From assembly GCA_031296935.1 (NCBI GenBank), contig JAVDPD010000005.1, positions 186,001 through 250,000 on the forward strand: 64,000 nt of DNA. Direction: 5' to 3'. This stretch comes from Cerasicoccus maritimus. GTDB lineage: Bacteria > Verrucomicrobiota > Verrucomicrobiia > Opitutales > Cerasicoccaceae. Shown in pieces: positions 19,157 through 26,538 of the stretch. Below the pieces are notes generated by a model. That model saw only the letters and a list, made by a program, of their open reading frames with translations, was not told the DNA's origin and ran no database searches. The position numbers and the translations under genes are program-made. Positions within the stretch are counted from its first letter, which is position 1. The number at the start of each line of letters is the position of its first letter.

Positions 19157-20134
19157 ATGAATTTATCTGACATCACCACCATCACGCTCAATCCGGCGAT
19201 CGACCAAACCGTCTTCGTGCGCGACTTGCAAGTAGGCCAAGTCAACCGCGCCTCGGAGTCGCATCTGCAAACAGGGGGCAAAGGCGTCAACGTCGCGACT
19301 ATGCTTTCGCTTAGCGGAACAGTCGCCGCGGTGACGGGCTTTCTTGGCCTTGCGAACGTTGACATTTTTGAAAGCCATTTTCGCAAACATCGCCTGCACG
19401 ACCACTTCATTCGCGTGCAGGGAGCGACTCGCACCGGCATCAAAATTGTCGACACGCAGGCCGATGAAAATACCGACGTCAACCTGCCCGGGCCGATCAT
19501 CGACCAAGCGCATCAAGACCGCTTGCTCGACCGCCTGCGGAAGATCGCGCTGTCCGGTCGCTGGTTTGTTTTGGCTGGTAGTTTGCCGCCTGGTGTAGAG
19601 CCAGAATACGTCCGCGAAATCATTAAGGCGCTCCGCTGCGCGGGTAGCCGCATCGCGGTGGACACCAGTGGCGAAGCCCTGCGCGTTGCGCTCGATGAAG
19701 GCGTCGATTTGGCCAAGCCCAACCGCGACGAACTGGCGGAATATTTAAACGCCGACTTGAGCAACTACCGCGAAGCGATGGACGCGGCGCAAGAGCTGCA
19801 GCGCTCGAAGATTCCGAATCTCGTCGTCTCGATGGGCGGGGAAGGCGCCTTGTTCCTTACGCCGAACGCCCGCCTGATGGCCAGTGCGCCGCATGCAAAA
19901 GTAGTCAGCACTGTTGGCGCGGGTGACTCGCTGCTCGCCGGATTTTTAAAGGGCCTCATGGCCAACGCATCGCCCGCCGACTGCGCGCGCCTGGCAACGG
20001 TGTTTGCCTGGAATCGCCTGGAGTCGCTGACGCCACACCTGCCGTCTCACGACGAACTCGAAGATCAGATGCGCCTCATCAGCGTGCAGCCGTTGACCGC
20101 CTTTGAATCCAAGGCTGCCCAAGTTTTTAATTAA
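19157..20134 (+). CDS. fruK: 1-phosphofructokinase
   Basis: PfkB-family kinase turning fructose 1-phosphate, the product of the PTS import, into fructose 1,6-bisphosphate. 325 aa. It has the N-terminal substrate motif TLNPAIDQTVFV and TGGKGVNVATML, the FKAGSLPPG-type region (FVLAGSLPPGVEPEY), KPNRDELAEYL, and the anion-hole/catalytic motif GAGDSLLAGFLKGL with the catalytic Asp. The pair of NPAID and GGKGVN motifs is typical of the 1-phosphofructokinase/tagatose-6-phosphate kinase branch; the fructose locus settles the choice. Middle gene of the operon. Confidence 0.95.
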   Translation: MNLSDITTITLNPAIDQTVFVRDLQVGQVNRASESHLQTGGKGVNVATMLSLSGTVAAVTGFLGLANVDIFESHFRKHRLHDHFIRVQGATRTGIKIVDTQADENTDVNLPGPIIDQAHQDRLLDRLRKIALSGRWFVLAGSLPPGVEPEYVREIIKALRCAGSRIAVDTSGEALRVALDEGVDLAKPNRDELAEYLNADLSNYREAMDAAQELQRSKIPNLVVSMGGEGALFLTPNARLMASAPHAKVVSTVGAGDSLLAGFLKGLMANASPADCARLATVFAWNRLESLTPHLPSHDELEDQMRLISVQPLTAFESKAAQVFN

Positions 20135-20165
20135 TCACAACCCCTCAACCCCAACTCCTTACCTC

Positions 20166-21911
20166 ATGAATTCAATTCTGGTTATCCTGCAATCTTCGGA
20201 GAAATCTCCGGTCGCCCGATTGGCGGCGGCGGCGGTGGAATCCGAAGCAGCGCAAAACGAACTCAACGTCACCGTGGTGTTCGATGAGCGCGACCCGGCG
20301 GAAGTCTTCGCCGAGCAATCCGAGCGCCCGTCTGCCGTGGTGCTCGCCGCGCCTTACAGCCCTGAAATCAGCACCGATCTCGGCGCGCCGCTGACCACGG
20401 TGAGCCTGGCAAACCTCGCCCGCGAGACCGCGCAAGTTTTGCGCAAAGCGGCTCCTTCGCATGCCCGCACAGCAGCGCCGGTTAAAGATGCGACGACAGC
20501 GCAGGTGCCCGCGAAAAAGTTTTTGGTTGGCGTGACTTCGTGCCCGACCGGCATTGCGCACACCTTCATGGCGGCCGAGGCATTGCTCCGCGCCGCGAAA
20601 GAACTCGGCTACGAAATGAAGGTCGAAACGCGCGGCTCTGTCGGTGCGAAGAACGAACTGACCGAAGACGAAATTGCGCGCGCTGACGCGGTGATTGTCG
20701 CCGCCGACGCCAACGTGGAAACCGCGCGTTTCGCTGGCAAGCGTCTGCTTGAAACCGGCACCAAGGCCGCGATTAAAGACAGCGTTGGGCTCATCAAAGA
20801 AGCGCTCGCATTGGAATACTCTGCATCGCAAAGTTCGAGCGTAAAGACGCCAGCGCGCAAGCCGCGCAAGGGCGCCTACAAGCATTTGATGACGGGTGTT
20901 TCGCACATGCTGCCGCTCGTGGTGGCCGGTGGTTTATCCATTGCGTTGGCCTTTGCGATTGGCGGTGTTTATGCGGGCGATGATGAAGGCTCGCTGGGCT
21001 GGGCGTTGATGCAGATTGGCGGATCGTCGGCCTTCGCGTTGTTCATTCCGATCCTCGCGGGCTACATTGCATTTTCCATCGCCGACCGACCGGGGCTGAC
21101 TCCGGGTCTCGTTGGCGGGATGCTCGCAGTGCAAGTTGGCTCGGGTTTCCTGGGCGGTTTGGCCGCGGGTTTCTTTGCCGGCTACCTCGCGCTGTGGCTC
21201 AATAAAAGCATCAAGCTGCCCGAGAGTTTGGAGGGCTTGAAACCGGTGCTAATCTTACCGCTACTGAGCTCGCTGATCGTCGGCCTGTCGATGATTTACG
21301 TGATCGGGCCGCCGGTAAAAGTGATCCTCGAAACGATGTCCACTTGGCTGGGCGGCATGCAGCAAGGCAGTGCGCTTACGATGGGCTTGATCCTCGGCGG
21401 CATGATGGCCTTCGACATGGGTGGCCCGGTCAACAAGGCGGCTTACACGTTCTCGATCGGACTCTTGTCGGCTGAGATTTACGGACCGATGGCAGCAGTG
21501 ATGGCGGCCGGCATGGTGCCTCCGATGGCCTGTGCACTGGCCGCAAATATTGTCCGCGATCGCTTCTCCAAGGAAGAGCGCGAAGCCTCGAAAGCGACTG
21601 GCTTGCTCGGGCTATCTTTCATCACGGAAGGGGCGATTCCCTACGCGGCGGCGGACCCACTGCGCGTGATCCCCTGCATGGTGTTGGGCGCTGCGGTAAC
21701 GGGCGGCTTGTCGATGTATCTCGGCTGTCAATTGATGGTTCCGCACGGCGGCATTTTTGTCCTCGTGATCCCGAATGCGATCAACCACGTGGCCGCTTAT
21801 CTTGGCGCAATTGTCGCCGGCACAGCGGTGTCGACGCTGGCACTTTGCATCGCAAAGCGTCCAGCACGCGTCGCCAATACTGATCCTGTTAGCAAAGCGA
21901 CTGCCGCCTAA
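20166..21911 (+). CDS. fruA: fructose-specific PTS permease EIIBC
   Basis: Inner-membrane transporter that imports fructose and phosphorylates it at C1. About 581 aa from ATG 20166. Residues 1-95 look like a degenerate EIIB' domain (ILVILQSSEKSPVARLAAA) without an active Cys. EIIB follows with active Cys126 in GVTSCPTGIAHTFMAAEAL. The EIIC domain (about 235-570) has eight to ten membrane helices and conserved stretches such as GVSHMLPLVVAGGL, FDMGGPVNKAAYTF and GAIPYAAADPLRVIP. The EIIA part is on FruB, so the pair is complete. Frame is open 63 bases upstream, inside fruK; that extension is not expected to be used. Confidence 0.95.
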   Translation: MNSILVILQSSEKSPVARLAAAAVESEAAQNELNVTVVFDERDPAEVFAEQSERPSAVVLAAPYSPEISTDLGAPLTTVSLANLARETAQVLRKAAPSHARTAAPVKDATTAQVPAKKFLVGVTSCPTGIAHTFMAAEALLRAAKELGYEMKVETRGSVGAKNELTEDEIARADAVIVAADANVETARFAGKRLLETGTKAAIKDSVGLIKEALALEYSASQSSSVKTPARKPRKGAYKHLMTGVSHMLPLVVAGGLSIALAFAIGGVYAGDDEGSLGWALMQIGGSSAFALFIPILAGYIAFSIADRPGLTPGLVGGMLAVQVGSGFLGGLAAGFFAGYLALWLNKSIKLPESLEGLKPVLILPLLSSLIVGLSMIYVIGPPVKVILETMSTWLGGMQQGSALTMGLILGGMMAFDMGGPVNKAAYTFSIGLLSAEIYGPMAAVMAAGMVPPMACALAANIVRDRFSKEEREASKATGLLGLSFITEGAIPYAAADPLRVIPCMVLGAAVTGGLSMYLGCQLMVPHGGIFVLVIPNAINHVAAYLGAIVAGTAVSTLALCIAKRPARVANTDPVSKATAA

Positions 21912-21982
21912 AAAACTTTTGCTCGCCGAGTTCATTAACTTGGCGAGCCAACCCCCAATTAACTCCAAAAATATACCCTCAA

Positions 21983-23230
21983 ATGAAAACGTTTACATTA
22001 GCTTGTGCTGTCTCCATCACTGTTTCTTCGGCGCTGACGCTGAATGCCTACGAAGATTACGACCCATATCAATACCACGACCGTCTGACCGGCAATTGGG
22101 GAGGGCTTCGCACTGAATTATACGACGACGGTGTCGAGCTCTTTGCTTATTATAATGCCATCATTGCGTCGAATGTCTCGGGCGGCATTCGCAGTGAAAC
22201 TAACTACGCGGGCGACTTGTTTGCTGGCATGCAGCTCGATATGGAGAAGCTCGCCGGATGGGAAAACTGGAACTTCCAGATCTCGGCCATTGACCGCCAC
22301 GGTAGCGACATCACCCCCGCGGTTGGCAGCCAATACAGCGTTATGCAGCTCGTAGGCGGACAGACGACGTTCCTCTACAACGTGACGGCGGAGAAGACCT
22401 TCTTCGATGGCGACCTGTCTTTCAAGGCGGGGCGCATGACGGCGACGGACGACTTCGTGGGCTCGCCGTTTTACAGCTACTCGCTGAACAACGCCGTCAA
22501 CGGGCAGATCCGCGCCGTGCTGTTCGACGGCGTGATGACCTCGTATCCGTTCGCCGTTTGGGGCGGGCGCGTGCAGGGAATTGTGGACGACGAGCACACC
22601 TTCCGCCTCGGCCTCTTCCAACTGACTCAGGAAATGTGGGATCCTAGCAACCACGGCATCGACTTCAGCATCGATAGCGGCGATGGCGTTTCGATCTTCG
22701 CGCAATACGACTGGACGCCCGAGCTCGACGGCAAGCCGTTCCGTTTGTTCGCCGGCCTCAACCAGACCTTTGCTTTCGACATGCCGCAGTTTGGCAGCAC
22801 GAATACGACGGACGAATTTACCCGCTTTTATGGCGGCGTGGATTACCAGGTCTATCGCGAATCGCCGGACCGCGACGAGGGGCTGACGCTGTTCCTGACC
22901 TTTGCCTACACCGACCAGGAAGATGTGGCGATCATGCCGATCCAGTCCAGCTTCGGCGCGCACTACAAGGGCCTGCTGCCGAATCGTCCCGACGACCGCC
23001 TCGTGACGTTCTTCACCTATGGTCAGTTCAGTGACGACTACTCGGATTCGCTTGTCTCCGCCGGGGGCAGCAGCGTGGACAACGAGATGGTGCTCGAAGT
23101 CGGCTACCGCATCGCGGTGACTGACTCGGCCTACATTCAGCCTGACTTGCAATACGTCATCAACCCGGGCGGCACGGGCAACATCAGCAATGCGACGGTG
23201 CTGGGCATCCAGTTTGGCGCGAGTTTCTAA
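21983..23230 (+). CDS. OprB-family carbohydrate-selective porin
   Basis: Outer-membrane beta-barrel that admits sugars to the periplasm. 415 aa with a signal peptide (MKTFTLACAVSITVSSALTLNA), the OprB hallmark NWGGLRTELYDDGVELFAYY, many alternating strands, and a C-terminal strand ending VLGIQFGASF with the terminal Phe used for barrel assembly. It lies 71 bases after fruA and is probably the outer-membrane part of the fructose system. A perfect LacI-type operator covers its start codon, so it may be a separate transcription unit under the same repressor. Confidence 0.92.
   Translation: MKTFTLACAVSITVSSALTLNAYEDYDPYQYHDRLTGNWGGLRTELYDDGVELFAYYNAIIASNVSGGIRSETNYAGDLFAGMQLDMEKLAGWENWNFQISAIDRHGSDITPAVGSQYSVMQLVGGQTTFLYNVTAEKTFFDGDLSFKAGRMTATDDFVGSPFYSYSLNNAVNGQIRAVLFDGVMTSYPFAVWGGRVQGIVDDEHTFRLGLFQLTQEMWDPSNHGIDFSIDSGDGVSIFAQYDWTPELDGKPFRLFAGLNQTFAFDMPQFGSTNTTDEFTRFYGGVDYQVYRESPDRDEGLTLFLTFAYTDQEDVAIMPIQSSFGAHYKGLLPNRPDDRLVTFFTYGQFSDDYSDSLVSAGGSSVDNEMVLEVGYRIAVTDSAYIQPDLQYVINPGGTGNISNATVLGIQFGASF
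21984..21997. promoter_or_regulatory. LacI-type operator overlapping the porin start codon
   Basis: TGAAAACGTTTACA matches TGNAANCGNTTNCA perfectly and differs by one base from the operator at 16618. It includes the second and third bases of the ATG and codons 2-5, so bound repressor would block transcript elongation from an upstream promoter rather than polymerase binding alone. Confidence 0.65.
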
Positions 23231-23393
23231 GAGGGCGTCTAAAAAGTCTGATCGAGTCGGCGAGATGTATTCGAGAGGAAAAATTTCGGCTTCTGAAGCG
23301 AGGCGAAACCAGTTTCGTCGAGGTGAAGAAACGGAATTTTGACCTCGAAGACGCCCTCCGGCGAAGGTCAATTGAGTTTTTAGACGTCCTCTA
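23230..23393. mobile_element. inverted-repeat element, family B copy 1 (about 160 bp)
   Basis: Left end GAGGGCGTCTAAAAAGTC and, reversed, right end GAGGACGTCTAAAAACTC; TA or AA flanks on both sides. It starts at the porin stop. Its right half is the inverted copy of about 80 bp that recurs at 29210-29290 and 29581-29665. No coding capacity; likely a miniature mobile element. Confidence 0.7.
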
Positions 23394-23573
23394 AGTTTCA
23401 TTTCCGGAGTTATCCAATGGGTGGATAATGCCACTGGCCCGCATTGATTCGTCAATGCGGGTCTTTTAGTAGCCGAAATTGCGAGGAGCTGGCGGCGGAA
23501 ATTACTTAATTCTACGCTGGCCAGAGCGTGGAAAGCTGACAGTCTGCTTGCTCCAAAACGTAAAGCAGCAGCC
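23394..23573. other. intergenic region before the ABC-F gene
   Basis: Together with the family B element this makes a 343-bp gap. It contains an ordinary leader with short repeats of GCGGGTC-type words (CCGCATTGATTCG / TCAATGCGG, a small hairpin near 23438-23460) that may terminate the porin transcript. No gene seen. Confidence 0.5.
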
Positions 23574-25202
23574 ATGATTGTCCTCAACGATCTCAAACTC
23601 GCATACGGCGAGAAAGTCATTTTCAACGAAGTTAACGCCACTATCGGAACCCGCGACCGCATTGCCCTGGTCGGGGTGAATGGCTCGGGCAAATCCACCT
23701 TTATCAAGGTGCTCCTTGGTCAGACGGAATTCGACGGCGGCCAGATCGAAAAGCCCGGTTACGTGTCCCTCGGCTACCTGCCGCAGGACGGCATTGAGGC
23801 CAAGGGCAAGACGCTTTACGAGGAAGTCGAAACGGCGTTTGCCGACGTGCTCAAGCTGCAGGATAAGATCAGCGAAGCCGAAGAGCAGATGTACACGATG
23901 GACACCGAGGACCCGGCTTACTACGACCTGATCGACGCCATTGGCGAGTGGGAGCAACAGCTCGAAGAGGCCGAGCCAGCCAAGATGAAGTCCCAGATCG
24001 AGCGCGTGCTCCAAGGGCTTGGTTTTTCGATGGCCGACATGGCTCGCCAGACCGATGAGTTCTCCGGCGGTTGGCAAATGCGAATCGCGCTGGCCAAGCT
24101 ATTGCTCAAAAAGCCGTCGCTCCTGCTGCTGGACGAACCGACTAACCACCTGGACATCATTTCGCAGAACTGGCTCGAAAAATACCTGATCGGCTACCAC
24201 GGCGCGCTGATGGTGATTTCGCACGACAAGGCGTTTTTGAACGCTGTTACGAACTACACCTACGAGCTCAAGTTCGGCAACCTGAACACCTACAAGGGCA
24301 ATTACGATTTCTACATGGAGCAGTCCGCTCAGCGCCTTGCCACGCAGCGCAAGAAGGCGGACAACCAGAAGAAGGACATCGCCCGCCAGAAGGAATTCAT
24401 CAACCGCTTCCGCTCCAACCAAAAGAAGGCGAGCATGGTGCAAAGCCGCCTGAAGCAGCTCGACAAGATTGAGCGCGTCGAAGTCGAGCGCGAGGAGAAG
24501 AAGATGTTCTTCCGCTTCCCTGAGCCGCCGGCCGCGAGCCAAAAGGTGGTCGAGATCCACGACATCTTTAAGTCCTACGGCGACATCAAAGTCTTCAAGG
24601 GCCTGAGCCTTCGTATCGACCGCGGCGACCGCATTGCAGTGGTCGGCGTGAACGGTGCCGGTAAGTCCACCCTGGCGCGTATTCTTGCCGGCGTAGAGCC
24701 GATTGAATCCGGCGAAATCGATCGCGGCGTGAACACCGTCACCGGTTACTTCGCGCAGCAACAGGCCGAGGAACTCGACCCGAAAAACACCGTGCAGGAA
24801 GAAGTCGAAAAATCGATCGATCACGCGACGAACCCGGACGCGAATCCGCGTGCGGCGCTCGGCGCGATGCTCTTCAGCGGGCAGGCACAGCAGAAGTCAA
24901 TTAGCGTGCTTTCCGGTGGTGAGCGCAACCGTGTGGCCCTCGCCAAGATGCTCATGAAGCCTGCGAATTTCATCATTCTTGACGAGCCGACTAACCACTT
25001 GGACATCCGCAGTAAGGAAGTGCTCCAGGACGCGATTAAGCTCTTCCCGGGAACGATGATCCTCGTGAGCCACGACCGTGACTTCCTCGACCCCGTAGTG
25101 ACCAAGGTGCTGGAAATCAGCCCCAAGGGCAGTCGTTTGCTGACCTGTAACGTCAGCGAGTACATCGAGCGCATCGAGGCCGAAGCCGAAGAAAACGGCT
25201 AG
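23574..25202 (+). CDS. ABC-F family ATPase
   Basis: Soluble ATPase with two ABC cassettes and no membrane part; members act at the ribosome as translation factors or antibiotic-resistance proteins. 542 aa. Cassette 1: Walker A GVNGSGKSTF, signature FSGGWQMRIALAKLLL, Walker B LLLLDEPTNHLD. Then the P-site tRNA interaction linker, rich in Lys/Arg/Gln (about residues 240-310). Cassette 2: GVNGAGKSTL, LSGGERNRVALAKML, FIILDEPTNHLD. Both active sites look intact. The subfamily (Uup, YheS, EttA or other) is not clear from sequence alone. ATG at 23574. Confidence 0.93.
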   Translation: MIVLNDLKLAYGEKVIFNEVNATIGTRDRIALVGVNGSGKSTFIKVLLGQTEFDGGQIEKPGYVSLGYLPQDGIEAKGKTLYEEVETAFADVLKLQDKISEAEEQMYTMDTEDPAYYDLIDAIGEWEQQLEEAEPAKMKSQIERVLQGLGFSMADMARQTDEFSGGWQMRIALAKLLLKKPSLLLLDEPTNHLDIISQNWLEKYLIGYHGALMVISHDKAFLNAVTNYTYELKFGNLNTYKGNYDFYMEQSAQRLATQRKKADNQKKDIARQKEFINRFRSNQKKASMVQSRLKQLDKIERVEVEREEKKMFFRFPEPPAASQKVVEIHDIFKSYGDIKVFKGLSLRIDRGDRIAVVGVNGAGKSTLARILAGVEPIESGEIDRGVNTVTGYFAQQQAEELDPKNTVQEEVEKSIDHATNPDANPRAALGAMLFSGQAQQKSISVLSGGERNRVALAKMLMKPANFIILDEPTNHLDIRSKEVLQDAIKLFPGTMILVSHDRDFLDPVVTKVLEISPKGSRLLTCNVSEYIERIEAEAEENG

Positions 25203-25280
25203 GCCCGCGACCGTTTTAATCGACGGCATTTGCTGACTAAACGGCGCTTGGGCTCGACCAGCCACAAGCGCCGCTACGCA

Positions 25281-26276
25281 TTAATTTTGGCAACAGTCTT
25301 CGCCGCCGGAGCAACCGCCGCATTCGCCACCGCCACAACCACCGCCGCAGCATTCGCGGAGCACGCGCTGGCGCTCGAATGACTGGAAGTTGTGCGTGTC
25401 GATGTCGAAGCGATGCACTTCCTTGGCCGTGATGGTGATCTCTGTTTCGCTAAAATCGATCTGCATCGGCACGGTGCGCATTTGCTCGATGTCGATCAGG
25501 CTGGCTGCTTCGTAGGGCTCGATGTTGGTGTAGGTTTCGCCTTCTTCGGACGCTACGCAGATGCCGGTGTGGACCGTTTTCAGCGAGAGCAGGGCGCCCT
25601 CCGGGCTGAACTGCACAGAATTCTGATCCGCGTTCATGCCGAGCATTTCCGGGTCGGAGGCTTGAATGATGCCAATGGGCGTAATGAGCTCCGCCATGCC
25701 CGAGGGCTCGACCGAGCGCACAGCGCCGTTTTCGTAGAGAGAGAAGCCCGTGCGGACATTCATCGGGCCAACCGGCGTTTCGATACGGATGCGTTCGCCC
25801 GGCCAGAGGGTCAGGGATTTCAGCGCGCCGCTCGGATAGAAGTTCAGGCTGATGATTTTTGCGCTAAACTTGCCCACCGGCAGATCAAAATCGAGCACTT
25901 CGGCGAGCTGGCCTTCCTGCTGCTCCGACCAAAAGCCATCGATCTGCCCATTGAGCGGGAACAGGCGGTTGATCTTGCCGTCTTCGAAAAAGGTGACGAA
26001 CTCCGCTTTAAATTCGCCCATCGGCGTTTGCAGCGGCATGGCTTGATCGAGCGCGGCGCTCTTGAGTTGGCCGCTTGGATAAAAGCTCAGCGAGCTGCGG
26101 TGCTTCTTCTGGCGTTCGCCAAACTCCGCCTCACGGTATTTGGGGATGATTTCGCCGACTGGAGTCTGAATGCGGTTCTCTTTGTTCAAGATGCACGACT
26201 TGGGGCTACCGTCCGGGTAGCTCAGGGAATTGACCACTCCCGAAAGTTCTCCATATGTTGATTCCATTACCTTCAT
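25281..26276 (-). CDS. MORN-like repeat protein with a Cys/Gly-rich tail
   Basis: About 331 aa, soluble, of unknown function. It contains at least five spaced copies of a YwqK/MORN-like unit: SYPDGSPKS, FYPSGQLKSAAL, FFEDGKINRLFPL, FYPSGALKSLTL, LYENGAVRSVEP, FSPEGALLSLKT, each followed by a stretch with TPVG or TPMG. The last ~20 residues are CCGGGCGGGECGGC plus SGGEDCC, with eight Cys, suggesting metal binding. The start is ATG 26276 or 26267; an earlier TTG/ATG would add an atypical leader. It is convergent with the ABC-F gene. Confidence 0.78.
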   Translation of the reverse strand: MKVMESTYGELSGVVNSLSYPDGSPKSCILNKENRIQTPVGEIIPKYREAEFGERQKKHRSSLSFYPSGQLKSAALDQAMPLQTPMGEFKAEFVTFFEDGKINRLFPLNGQIDGFWSEQQEGQLAEVLDFDLPVGKFSAKIISLNFYPSGALKSLTLWPGERIRIETPVGPMNVRTGFSLYENGAVRSVEPSGMAELITPIGIIQASDPEMLGMNADQNSVQFSPEGALLSLKTVHTGICVASEEGETYTNIEPYEAASLIDIEQMRTVPMQIDFSETEITITAKEVHRFDIDTHNFQSFERQRVLRECCGGGCGGGECGGCSGGEDCCQN

Positions 26277-26538
26277 AGCGCGTGTGATGCTGCATAAACC
26301 ACACCGCATTCGTGCCGAAGTCCGATTGTAATGGCGTTATTAATGCCGCTGTGCGCCTTTAGTAGAGGGGCTTTCGCGTGATGATGCGCGCAAATACTGA
26401 CTGACCGCCAGCGCATGATCTACGTTCATGCAATGTGTGGAATCTGGCAGTGTTTGGGTGCGCTAATTCATGATATGATTAAGGGCAATATGCTTCATAT
26501 ACACTTGTCTTTGTCGGGCCGTCCATTATTCTTAAATC

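Noticed and set aside
22118..23707. 529-aa antisense frame over the porin gene
   Set aside because: Shadow frame; the porin has signal peptide, family motif and barrel ending, while this frame has no recognisable fold.
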